64,000 bases of DNA from Bacillus mobilis (GTDB taxonomy: Bacteria > Bacillota > Bacilli > Bacillales > Bacillaceae_G): the NCBI RefSeq assembly GCF_001884045.1, contig NZ_MACF01000025.1, positions 204,707 through 268,706 of the forward strand, in the 5' to 3' direction. Shown here in pieces: positions 57,650 through 64,000 of this stretch. Numbering within the stretch: position 1 is the first letter of the stretch; every line of letters begins with the position of its first letter. A model generated the notes under the pieces. The model did not search any database. It was not told the DNA's origin and saw nothing but the letters and a program-made list of their open reading frames with translations. Position numbers and translations under genes: made by a program.

Positions 57650-58252
57650 ATGAAACTCGTCTTTGTTCGGCATGGAGAAGGTGAACATACAAAGGACTTG
57701 CCGTTAAGTTTACAAGTGTTGCATCCCTCATTAACGGATGAAGGAAGGAATCAAGCTAAATTACTTCAATGCAATGTACCATTGCAAGAAACGGATATAT
57801 TAATTACGAGTCCTACACTTAGAACTTTACAAACGGCGACAATATGGAGTGAGAAGGTATCTTGTCAAACAATTGTTCATCCATATGTATCCCCACGTAT
57901 TTTTCCTTATCGAGAAGGAGCGAAAACATTACCATGTGATCACATAGTAGATCAGGAAATGATAGCAAATTTATTTCCACATTTTTTGATAGAGAAAAGC
58001 ACAAATAAGCGGTTATGGACGGAGGGTATAAATATTATTTCAGAGAGTAGCTTTCAGCAAATAGTAGATGAATTTCTTCTTTGGTGTTATGAGCTAGGTG
58101 CTGAAAGAATTTGTATTGTATCTCACGACGGGACGATTACAGCATATAGGCAATATTTACATAAGGTCGTTTTAACTAGATCAGACTTTTTGCAAGAAAC
58201 GGGTATATATGAAATGGAGGTATCCCTTAAAAGTTTGATTGATGAGATTTAA
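57650..58252 (+). CDS. Histidine phosphatase family protein
   Basis: A 200-residue phosphoglycerate-mutase-like protein. The RHG motif is R7-H8-G9 (FVRHGEGEH), with H8 the expected phospho-acceptor. The second histidine is H159 in CIVSHDGTI. LITSPTLRTLQTA gives the usual phosphate-binding arginine. The substrate is unknown. AGGAGG lies six bases before ATG 57650, which I prefer to ATG 57644. The next gene starts 18 bases downstream, so they form a pair. Confidence 0.88.
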   Translation: MKLVFVRHGEGEHTKDLPLSLQVLHPSLTDEGRNQAKLLQCNVPLQETDILITSPTLRTLQTATIWSEKVSCQTIVHPYVSPRIFPYREGAKTLPCDHIVDQEMIANLFPHFLIEKSTNKRLWTEGINIISESSFQQIVDEFLLWCYELGAERICIVSHDGTITAYRQYLHKVVLTRSDFLQETGIYEMEVSLKSLIDEI

Positions 58253-58270
58253 TGATAGGATGGAGGGTAT

Positions 58271-58807
58271 ATGTTGAATGTTGCACTAGTAGTTGGCTTT
58301 AACTCTGATTTAGAGGCGCAATCAATCCGGGCATCACTTGAATATTTTGGGGCAAAAGTTATAACATACTGGATTGGTAGACCGAAAGAGTTCATCGATA
58401 TTCTTTCTGGAAAAGGTTTATATAATGATATCAATTATGTTGTCTTTTGCTTTCATGGTGAGGAAGGAAAGTTTGTTATGGAAGAGTTGGGTGAAGATAT
58501 ATATGAACAAGATGAACCGAGGGGATACTTTGGTGCTGCAGAAATTTATAAATATGCAAAATTGCATAATACACATATTGTAAATAGCGGGTGTACGTTA
58601 GGGGATCGAAAACTAGCAGAATCTTTTTTACGTAGTGGAGCGAAATCGTATATTGGATCGATAGATTATGTAGATGGGAATGCGGCACTTATGTTTACAA
58701 TACGCTTATTTTATGGGCTTATTAACCATGAAAAAACGATAGAAGATGCTTTTCAAGAGGCGATATTAATCGATGAGGAGACACGTACATTTCAATTCTA
58801 TAAATAG
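58271..58807 (+). CDS. Small caspase/CHAT-like protein
   Basis: A 178-residue protein that I read as a minimal caspase-fold (CHAT/C14/C25-like) domain. YVVFCFHGEEG has the H62-G63 of the catalytic His motif. HIVNSGCTLGDRKLAESFLRSGAKSYIGS has C108 and then the AESFL..GAKSYIG helix-strand of CHAT domains. The end, RLFYGLINHEKTIEDAFQEA, matches the CHAT FYxxL...AL..A helix. The N-terminal VALVVGFNSDLEAQSIRASLEYFGA fits strand 1 and helix 1. There is no extra sensor domain. GGAGGGTATAT precedes the ATG. It is encoded with a histidine phosphatase. The activity is inferred only. Confidence 0.65.
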   Translation: MLNVALVVGFNSDLEAQSIRASLEYFGAKVITYWIGRPKEFIDILSGKGLYNDINYVVFCFHGEEGKFVMEELGEDIYEQDEPRGYFGAAEIYKYAKLHNTHIVNSGCTLGDRKLAESFLRSGAKSYIGSIDYVDGNAALMFTIRLFYGLINHEKTIEDAFQEAILIDEETRTFQFYK

Positions 58808-58847
58808 AAAAAACGCCTTTATTTTATATTCGAATAAAGGCGTTTCA
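58808..58847 (+). terminator. Terminator after the caspase-like gene
   Basis: AAACGCCTTTATT pairs with AATAAAGGCGTTT; a short T tract follows. Confidence 0.85.
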
Positions 58848-58881
58848 CATTTAACTCACATTTTTTTTACAATTTCTTCAA

Positions 58882-58896
58882 TGAAAATGATTATCA
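58882..58896. promoter_or_regulatory. Fur-like box upstream of doxX
   Basis: TGAAAATGATTATCA differs at one position from the 7-1-7 Fur box (TGATAATNATTATCA). It lies 175 bases upstream of the doxX start, near a possible -10 TATGAT (58904). Confidence 0.5.
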
Positions 58897-59012
58897 CCTA
58901 TGGTATGATATGTTCAAGTTTTTACAGGTAAAAAAAGTTACTATATAAACGTTAGTTTTTAATGTTTCATACACATGTCACAAATTATTCGTAATTAACA
59001 TTTTAAAAATAA

Positions 59013-59044
59013 GTAACTAATGTTATTATATTATCTGTAACTAA
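59013..59044 (+). promoter_or_regulatory. Direct repeat GTAACTAA x2 before doxX
   Basis: GTAACTAA occurs at 59013-59020 and 59037-59044, 24 bases apart, 27 bases before the doxX start. It may be a regulator site or part of the leader. Confidence 0.4.
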
Positions 59045-59070
59045 CTTAATTACAACTTTAGGAGGAAGAT

Positions 59071-59571
59071 ATGGTTATTCAATTTTTAAGAGAAAACAAA
59101 GCAGTTTCTTTTGTGTTAGCAATAATTCGAGTATATCTTGGTTACACATGGTTAATGGCTGGAATCGGTAAATTACAAGGAAAAGGATTCGATGCAACTG
59201 GTTATTTACAAGGTGCAATTGAAAAATCTAAAGGAGCACAACCGGCTGTTCAATCTTGGTGGGCATCATTTTTACAAGATTTCGCAATTCCAAACGTTGA
59301 TCTATTTAATTCACTTGTAACGTGGGGAGAAATTTTAGTTGGAATTGGTTTAATTGTAGGCTGTTTAACAAAAACAGCGGTCTTTTTCGGCCTTGTAATG
59401 AACTTTTCCTATATGCTTAGTGGGTCAATTGGTGTAAACCCTGAAATGGTTATCCTATCAATGTTCGTTCTGGTCTCTAGTATGAATGCTGGTAAATTTG
59501 GAATAGATGGTTTCGTTATTCCGAAAGTACTAGGATCAAAAACTCAAAAACGCCAAAAGCAAGCTGCTTAA
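59071..59571 (+). CDS. DoxX family membrane protein
   Basis: A 166-residue DoxX-type protein with about four membrane helices (YLGYTWLMAGIGKLQG after the first, GEILVGIGLIVG, FFGLVMNFSYMLSGSIG). It is longer than the CatD-like protein at 48385 and has a basic tail (KTQKRQKQA). The role may concern thiol or redox stress, as for other DoxX proteins; not established. GGAGGAAGAT precedes the ATG. Confidence 0.82.
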   Translation: MVIQFLRENKAVSFVLAIIRVYLGYTWLMAGIGKLQGKGFDATGYLQGAIEKSKGAQPAVQSWWASFLQDFAIPNVDLFNSLVTWGEILVGIGLIVGCLTKTAVFFGLVMNFSYMLSGSIGVNPEMVILSMFVLVSSMNAGKFGIDGFVIPKVLGSKTQKRQKQAA

Positions 59572-59576
59572 TATAT

Positions 59577-59612
59577 GAAAGCGGGTATCTCAAAATGAGA
59601 TACCCGCTTATG
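59577..59612. terminator. Bidirectional terminator
   Basis: AAGCGGGTATCTC (59579-59591) pairs with GAGATACCCGCTT (59597-59609) between doxX and the converging hydrolase gene. Confidence 0.8.
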
Positions 59613-60497
59613 TTATTTTTCAACTTTGATTGGATTGTTCTTAAAGAATTCTTTTACATAACCTACAAATTCTTGTGGCTCTTGACGAAATGGTGCATGA
59701 TAACCTTTTTCGATAATATGGAAAGTACTATTTTTTAAGAATTGATGATACGTTTCTCCTTCTTTCCAAGAAACGCTACTATCATTTCTTCCCCATATAA
59801 TTAAGGTTGGTTGTTTCATTTCATTTGCATTGATTTGAAGACGTCTAGGCCATAATTTCATTTTATTGTAATGCTCTTCATCATTACGTTTAAATTTCAC
59901 TTTACTTTCATCATAATCTGCAATAGCAGAGACGGTATTTAAATCAGTGGACAACTGTGGTTTTGGTGAACCTTGTTTATTAACGAGTGTATGCGGACCG
60001 CCTGTAGCATCAGTTAAAATAAGGTGAGTAACGGCTTCGGGGTATAAATATGTTAAATTAAGAGAAATTTCTCCGCCCATTGAGTGTCCTAGTATTGCAA
60101 ACGAATCATAACCTAATTTTTTCATTAATTTATAATACAAATTTGCATGGGCTGGGAAAGAATAATAAAAATCCATCGGCTTAGATGAGCGCCCGAACCC
60201 TAAAGCATCTACAGAAATAATTGTATGATCTTTCGCTAAGTCTGAATAAATTTTTTGAAAACCATCCGAAGATCCTCCAAATCCATGAATCAGAAGTAAA
60301 GGTGGTTTTTCATTACCGATCTTTTTAAAATAAATGGTTTGACCATCTATTTCCACCATCTTTTCCTCGGTAGCTAGTTTCGCTGTAAGTGTATTTTTAA
60401 CTTGTTTTACTTGTTCTACTGGCTTTTCTGCTGCACTACATCCTACTAATAGTGTAAGAGTAAGACAACCTACCATAAAATAGCTAAATCGCTTCAA
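59613..60497 (-). CDS. Alpha/beta hydrolase lipoprotein
   Basis: A 294-residue hydrolase exported as a lipoprotein (lipobox LLVGC, C20). The nucleophile elbow is GHSMGGE, the oxyanion region HGFGGSSDG, and the catalytic histidine lies in EKGYHAPFRQEP. The substrate is unknown. GAAAGGGGACACC precedes the ATG. It begins 15 bases after the upstream GNAT gene, so the two are probably one operon. Confidence 0.88.
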   Translation of the reverse strand: MKRFSYFMVGCLTLTLLVGCSAAEKPVEQVKQVKNTLTAKLATEEKMVEIDGQTIYFKKIGNEKPPLLLIHGFGGSSDGFQKIYSDLAKDHTIISVDALGFGRSSKPMDFYYSFPAHANLYYKLMKKLGYDSFAILGHSMGGEISLNLTYLYPEAVTHLILTDATGGPHTLVNKQGSPKPQLSTDLNTVSAIADYDESKVKFKRNDEEHYNKMKLWPRRLQINANEMKQPTLIIWGRNDSSVSWKEGETYHQFLKNSTFHIIEKGYHAPFRQEPQEFVGYVKEFFKNNPIKVEK

Positions 60498-60512
60498 TGA
60501 GGTGTCCCCTTT

Positions 60513-61346
60513 CTAACATAACGCTGTATCTATCATAGCAAATAGCATATTACGATTTCCAGGAAGTTGGCTACCATTTTTTATCATAAGAGGTGAAAGG
60601 AGCGTTTCTTGGAAATTTTCTGTTTGAAGAAATTGACGAAATGAAAATTGTGAATGTGGGACATCAATCCTTACTGTGCCACTCCAGCTTTCACAGATTC
60701 TCTTGAATAATTGAATAGCATCCTTCTCTTGCTTTGCGATAAGTGGATTGACGCATAATATATTACCTTTTTGTACACATAAGGAAAAAGCTTCTATACA
60801 GTTATTTCTCTCAATTTTAAAAGAGTGGCTCGTTCTTGGTAATAGCGATGAGTAAAGTAAGGAACGATTAGCACCAGTTGTAATTTGATCGAGAGAAATA
60901 AGTGAGACAAGATCTTGTTCTTTCACTTGTTGTGTATGAGCAATATGTGTCTTAGTAGTTTGTTTTTCGAAACGATGAATCGTCGTGACAGTTTGAAATC
61001 CGCACGATGTATAAAGAGGCTCGCCAGCCTTTGTTGCAATAAGTGCAATTGGTTGTTTTGGGTAGGTGCGTTCTAAGCAGCGATTAAGCAACATACGCCC
61101 GATGCCCTGGCCTTGAAAATCAGGATGGACGATTAACATACCAATAGTAGAAAAACTATCTTTAAAAGGAAATACTCCTCCAGTTGCAATCAGTTTATTT
61201 TCATGCATATAACCGATAAGTGTGCCAAGAGAAAGGTACATTTCGAATTGTTTTTTCATAAATGTTTTATCTTGTAACCATCCAACAGCTTTACAAAGGT
61301 CGAGTAGATCAAAAATAAAAGATTTATCTAGCTGTATTGTTTTCAT
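60513..61346 (-). CDS. GNAT acetyltransferase, two-domain
   Basis: A 277-residue protein whose N-terminal half is a GNAT domain: GMLIVHPDFQGQGIGRMLLNRCL (CoA loop, about 70-92) and GEPLYTSCGFQTVTT. The C-terminal half (about 130-277) resembles the second domain found in YitI-type GNAT proteins. Substrate unknown. The gene starts at ATG 61346 and precedes the hydrolase gene. Confidence 0.82.
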   Translation of the reverse strand: MKTIQLDKSFIFDLLDLCKAVGWLQDKTFMKKQFEMYLSLGTLIGYMHENKLIATGGVFPFKDSFSTIGMLIVHPDFQGQGIGRMLLNRCLERTYPKQPIALIATKAGEPLYTSCGFQTVTTIHRFEKQTTKTHIAHTQQVKEQDLVSLISLDQITTGANRSLLYSSLLPRTSHSFKIERNNCIEAFSLCVQKGNILCVNPLIAKQEKDAIQLFKRICESWSGTVRIDVPHSQFSFRQFLQTENFQETLLSPLMIKNGSQLPGNRNMLFAMIDTALC

Positions 61347-61502
61347 AAATGTTCACCACGTTTCTATTAATTTTCATGAAAGTAGATTGAAAATGTTAAA
61401 TAAGAGATTTATGTTACATGAAATCCAACTTGTTTATATTTTGATTGTAAAGGGGAAGATGGTTGATATGAAAAGACAAAGTTATACAAATTATAACTGA
61501 TA

Positions 61503-61551
61503 TTTACATAAGTTAACAAAAAATTTACATATAACTAATTTTCTCTTAACA
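61503..61551 (+). promoter_or_regulatory. Pho boxes upstream of alkaline phosphatase
   Basis: TTTACA (61503), TTAACA (61513), TTTACA (61524) and TTAACA (61546) fit the PhoP repeat TT(A/T)ACA. The ACA cores are 10, 11 and 22 bases apart. They lie 57-105 bases upstream of the gene start, indicating induction under phosphate starvation. Confidence 0.78.
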
Positions 61552-61607
61552 GTATTCTATTAAATTTGATAGTGGGAAATGAATAACCTAATTAGGGGGA
61601 CAAGACA

Positions 61608-62993
61608 GTGAAAAAGTTTGTGAAAAAAGCATGGCCATTTGCAGTTGTGGCGTCGTTAGCAGTTACTTCGGTGGCAACATGGAATTTTACACGTTCTAGT
61701 GAAGTAAATGCAGATGAGAGCGGAAGCAATGCAAAGATTAAAAATGTTATTGTGTTAATTGGAGATGGTATGGGTCCTTCATACATGACGGCTCATCGTT
61801 ATATGAAAGATAATCCAAAAACATTCGAGATGGAATCTACAGAGTTTGATAAGCATCTTGTAGGAACACAAAAGACATATCCGGAAGATGAACATGAAAA
61901 TATCACAGACTCTGCATCAGCAGCAACAGCTATGTCAGCAGGAATTAAAACATATAATGCGGCAATTGCAGTTGATAATGATAAAGCAGAAGTGAAAACT
62001 GTTCTTGAACAAGCGAAAGAAAAAGGGAAATCAACGGGACTCGTTGCTACTTCTGAAATTACACATGCAACACCAGCTGCTTTCGGTGCGCATGACATTA
62101 GTCGTAAAAATATGGACGCAATTGCAAATGATTATTTTGATGAAAAAATTAAAGGGAAGCATAAAGTAGACGTTATGCTTGGCGGCGGAGTAAATAACTT
62201 TGTTAGAAAAGATCGCAATCTTACAGAAGAATTTAAGAAATCTGGTTATAGCTATGTAACAGATCGTAATCAATTGTTAAATGATAAAAATGATCAAATT
62301 CTAGGTTTATTTGCACCAGGTGGTTTAGATAAAATGATTGACCGTACTGATAAAACACCTTCATTAGAAGAAATGACAAATGCAGCAATTGAGCGTTTGA
62401 ACAAAAATAAAAATGGTTTCTTCTTAATGGTTGAAGGAAGTCAAATCGACTGGGCTGGACACGATAATGATATCGTGGGTGCAATGAGTGAAATGGAAGA
62501 CTTTGAAAAAGCATTTAAAGCAGCGATTGAATTTGCGAAAAAAGATAAAAATACATTAGTCGTTGCAACGGCAGACCACGCTACTGGTGGATTATCTTTA
62601 GGTGCGAATGGTGAGTATAACTTTAAAGTAGATCCAATTAAAGCTGCAAAACGCACACCAGACTTCATGGCAAACGAGATTGCAAAAGGTGCAAATGTAG
62701 AGGAAACATTGAAAAAATATATTGATTTACAATTAACACCAGAAGAAATTAAAGCGGTAAATGATATTGCTCCTTCAAAAGATGTAACAAAGATTGATAA
62801 CGCGATTGAGGATATTTTCAATAAGCGTTCGGTTACAGGATGGACGACAGGTGGACATACAGGGGAAGATGTAAACGTATATGCATTTGGTCCAGGTAAA
62901 TACTTGTTCTCTGGCGTTCAAGAGAATACAAATATCGCTAAACGTGTCTTTGATATTGTTGGCGGTGGTGATCCGAATAAAGGAAGACGCTAA
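61608..62993 (+). CDS. phoA: Alkaline phosphatase
   Basis: A secreted phosphomonoesterase of 461 residues. An N-terminal signal (about 1-35, basic start then hydrophobic core, ending VNA|DE) directs export. The active-site serine is S102 in TDSASAATAM. Metal ligands lie in VLIGDGMG (start), VEGSQIDWAGHDND, ATADHATGGL and TGGHTGEDV. It starts at GTG 61608 after AGGGGGACAAGAC. It is of the PhoA/PhoB type of Bacillus and is preceded by Pho boxes. Confidence 0.96.
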   Translation: MKKFVKKAWPFAVVASLAVTSVATWNFTRSSEVNADESGSNAKIKNVIVLIGDGMGPSYMTAHRYMKDNPKTFEMESTEFDKHLVGTQKTYPEDEHENITDSASAATAMSAGIKTYNAAIAVDNDKAEVKTVLEQAKEKGKSTGLVATSEITHATPAAFGAHDISRKNMDAIANDYFDEKIKGKHKVDVMLGGGVNNFVRKDRNLTEEFKKSGYSYVTDRNQLLNDKNDQILGLFAPGGLDKMIDRTDKTPSLEEMTNAAIERLNKNKNGFFLMVEGSQIDWAGHDNDIVGAMSEMEDFEKAFKAAIEFAKKDKNTLVVATADHATGGLSLGANGEYNFKVDPIKAAKRTPDFMANEIAKGANVEETLKKYIDLQLTPEEIKAVNDIAPSKDVTKIDNAIEDIFNKRSVTGWTTGGHTGEDVNVYAFGPGKYLFSGVQENTNIAKRVFDIVGGGDPNKGRR

Positions 62994-63002
62994 TTATAAA
63001 TG

Positions 63003-63034
63003 AAAGTGAGGCGAAATGCCTCACTTTTCTTTTT
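63003..63034 (+). terminator. Terminator after phoA
   Basis: AAAGTGAGGC pairs with GCCTCACTTT, followed by TTCTTTTT. It lies directly before the next ribosome site. Confidence 0.85.
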
Positions 63035-63047
63035 AGGAGATGGAATA

Positions 63048-63515
63048 ATGAGGGCTTTTTTCGGAGGGGTGGGGTCCCTTCTAATAGGTATATTATTGCT
63101 AGTTGGATGTCAATCCAAGGAGAATCATGAGGAACAACAATCTACTACTATAAAAACTGAGGAAAAGGTACAAATAACGAAAGAAGAAGAGAAATTGATT
63201 CAAGATGTGATGGAGAAATTTGTACGGACGACAAATGAAAAAAATCTTGCTGAACATATGGAGTTATTTTCAAAGAAGATGCCTAGTGCTGAAGACTTAA
63301 AAACACAAAAAGAAGCAGCTTTTCAAAAGGGAAATAAGAAAATTGAATTGGAACATATAGACATGAAAGCTAGTAAAGCAGGGTATGTTGTTGTTGAGAC
63401 AAAGGAAAAAGAAATAGAGGGCGAGATTACCCTTCAGAAGAAAGTACAGTATGCACTTGGAAAAGAAGAGGATGGCTGGAAAATTGAAGAGGTTCGCACG
63501 ATAGGGAAGAAATAA
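63048..63515 (+). CDS. Lipoprotein of unknown function
   Basis: A 155-residue lipoprotein with a hydrophobic signal and lipobox LLVGC (C21). The mature part is very rich in Lys and Glu and ends in a beta-rich domain (AGYVVVETKEKEIEGEITLQKKVQYAL, then DGWKIEEVRTIG) that resembles small NTF2/DUF4878-like domains. AGGAGATGGAATA precedes ATG 63048. Its TAA stop (63513-63515) is the first part of a bcr1 end. Confidence 0.75.
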   Translation: MRAFFGGVGSLLIGILLLVGCQSKENHEEQQSTTIKTEEKVQITKEEEKLIQDVMEKFVRTTNEKNLAEHMELFSKKMPSAEDLKTQKEAAFQKGNKKIELEHIDMKASKAGYVVVETKEKEIEGEITLQKKVQYALGKEEDGWKIEEVRTIGKK

Positions 63516-63532
63516 AGTGAAACTTTAATCAG
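63513..63532 (+). repeat. Solitary bcr1 left end
   Basis: TAAAGTGAAACTTTAATCAG matches the first 20 bases of copy 1 exactly and then diverges. The first three bases are the stop codon of the lipoprotein gene. Confidence 0.75.
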
Positions 63533-63561
63533 GGCGTCTTCCTGCCTGTAAATAGCGAAAT

Positions 63562-63594
63562 AAAAAAGGTTCTCATTGGCGAGAACCTTTTTTT
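63562..63594. terminator. Bidirectional terminator
   Basis: AAAAAAGGTTCTC (63562-63574) pairs with GAGAACCTTTTTTT (63581-63594). Confidence 0.88.
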
Positions 63595-63733
63595 ATCCCG
63601 CGTTAACGGACAGTAAAACTCCCACCTCAAAATTCAGTTGGAGCAAGGAAGTTAGGTGGGAGGTCAACTGTCCGTAAACGTCCGATTGGTTCAACTAATA
63701 ATCAGTGGGGGATGAACAACCCCCCCACTTTAT
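63592..63733 (-). repeat. bcr1-like repeat, copy 3 (about 142 bp, end truncated)
   Basis: Read on the minus strand it runs from ATAAAGTGGGGGGG to GCGGGATAAA and matches copy 1 across CCCCCACTGATTATTAGTTG, AACCAATCGGAC, CCCACCTAACTTC and TGAATTTTGAGGTGGGAG. About 13 bases at the left end (GTGAAACTTTAAT) are missing. It is flanked by TTTAT on both edges and lies upstream of tnpB. Confidence 0.85.
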
Positions 63734-63810
63734 CAATTTAACCAAGAAGACTCTTTCCTCAAGGAGCGTGAAGGACGTAGCCCAGCGAGTAGGTGGGAGA
63801 TGAATTGGCT

Positions 63811-63849
63811 TCGAACAAGAGATGACAGGAAGTCATCTTAATTGTTCGA
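63811..63849. other. Strong stem-loop between bcr1 and tnpB
   Basis: TCGAACAA (63811-63818) pairs with TTGTTCGA (63842-63849), and AGATGAC (63820-63826) pairs with GTCATCT (63832-63838). The preceding bases 63745-63810 (GGAGCGTGAAGGACGTAGCC and GTAGGTGGGAGATGAATTGG) are GC-richer and have the look of an IS200/IS605 right-end or guide-RNA segment. The interval 63516-63954 has no gene of its own. Confidence 0.45.
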
Positions 63850-63887
63850 CATATGAAAAGTGTTACCGGACAATTTGTCATAATCAC

Positions 63888-63921
63888 TTTATTATCAATC
63901 GAATGTATGTTCAATTGATAA
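63888..63921 (+). mobile_element. Probable left-end hairpin of an IS200/IS605-type element
   Basis: TTTAT (63888-63892) is followed by TTATCAATCGAA (63892-63903) and its imperfect inverse TTCAATTGATAA (63910-63921), 11 of 12 pairs around a six-base loop. A subterminal hairpin next to a short AT-rich target is typical of IS200/IS605 ends. tnpB starts 33 bases downstream. No tnpA lies between. Confidence 0.55.
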
Positions 63922-63954
63922 TAGACATATACCGAAATGGAGGTGAAACGAAGG

Positions 63955-64000
63955 ATGATCAATAAAGCGTATAAATTTCGTATCTATCCAAATAAAGCAC
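63955..64000 (+). CDS. tnpB: TnpB/IS1341-type RNA-guided nuclease, 5' end only
   Basis: Fifteen residues are visible before the window ends (MINKAYKFRIYPNKA). The K-A-Y-K-F-R-I-Y-P-N-K start is highly typical of TnpB/OrfB proteins of IS200/IS605 and IS1341-type elements. AATGGAGGTGAAACGAAGG precedes the ATG. Whether the gene is intact cannot be seen. Confidence 0.8.
   Translation, partial: MINKAYKFRIYPNKA

Noticed and set aside
61394-61500. Short ORF (35 codons, or about 11-14 codons near its end) upstream of phoA
   Set aside because: AAAGGGGAAG precedes the shortest version, but the product is too short to judge and lies next to the Pho boxes; it may be chance.

Overview
The window is a chromosomal segment of a Bacillus cereus group bacterium (B. 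cereus, B. thuringiensis or B. anthracis type). Three things point there: an AT-rich genome with GGAGG-type ribosome binding sites and many GTG/TTG starts; the gene order recJ-apt-relA-dtd-hisS-aspS ... cymR-yrvO-mnmA-yrrB-recD2 ... alaS-yrzL-ruvX-yrzB-mltG-trmR-trhP1-trhP2-udk-greA-pbpI-yrrS-yrzA-yrrT-mtnN-mccA-mccB, which is the Bacillus core order; and copies of a ~155-bp palindromic repeat matching my memory of the B. cereus group element bcr1.

Positions 1-44,000 are mostly housekeeping. In order they hold: a CDF metal exporter; RecJ, Apt and the (p)ppGpp enzyme Rel; D-aminoacyl-tRNA deacylase; a T-box-controlled hisS-aspS operon; tRNA modification and sulfur genes (tcdA, cymR, cysteine desulfurase, mnmA); DNA maintenance genes (rarA, recD2); T-box-controlled alaS; the ireB-ruvX-yrzB set; mltG; the trmR-trhP1-trhP2-udk genes of tRNA wobble-uridine hydroxylation and methylation; greA behind a long structured leader; a class B PBP; and the yrrT-mtnN-mccA-mccB pathway from S-adenosylhomocysteine to cysteine. 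adhE follows, behind two near-perfect Rex operators.

Positions 42,600-64,000 are more variable. They hold a Fur-controlled siderophore-type ABC operon ending in an ankyrin protein, two GNAT enzymes, a MaoC-like protein, a catD-catE-like pair diverging from an XRE-cupin regulator, and a phenylalanine hydroxylase/pterin dehydratase operon behind tandem tyrosine T-boxes. A Vpr-like S8 protease, a beta-propeller-like exported protein, a histidine phosphatase next to a small caspase/CHAT-like protein, a DoxX protein, a lipoprotein hydrolase with a GNAT enzyme, and an alkaline phosphatase behind Pho boxes follow. The right edge is a repeat cluster leading into the start of a tnpB gene of the IS200/IS605/IS1341 type.

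The points most worth a second look are the minimal caspase/CHAT-like protein (58,271-58,807), the bcr1 copies whose ends coincide with stop codons and with TTTAT next to tnpB, the tandem tyrosine T-boxes, the overlapping Asp/His codons in the hisS-aspS T-box, a perfect 0A box placed over the -35 region upstream of mltG, and a small minus-strand membrane ORF (11,899-12,081) with no standard start codon. No complete unknown defence or CRISPR system is visible.
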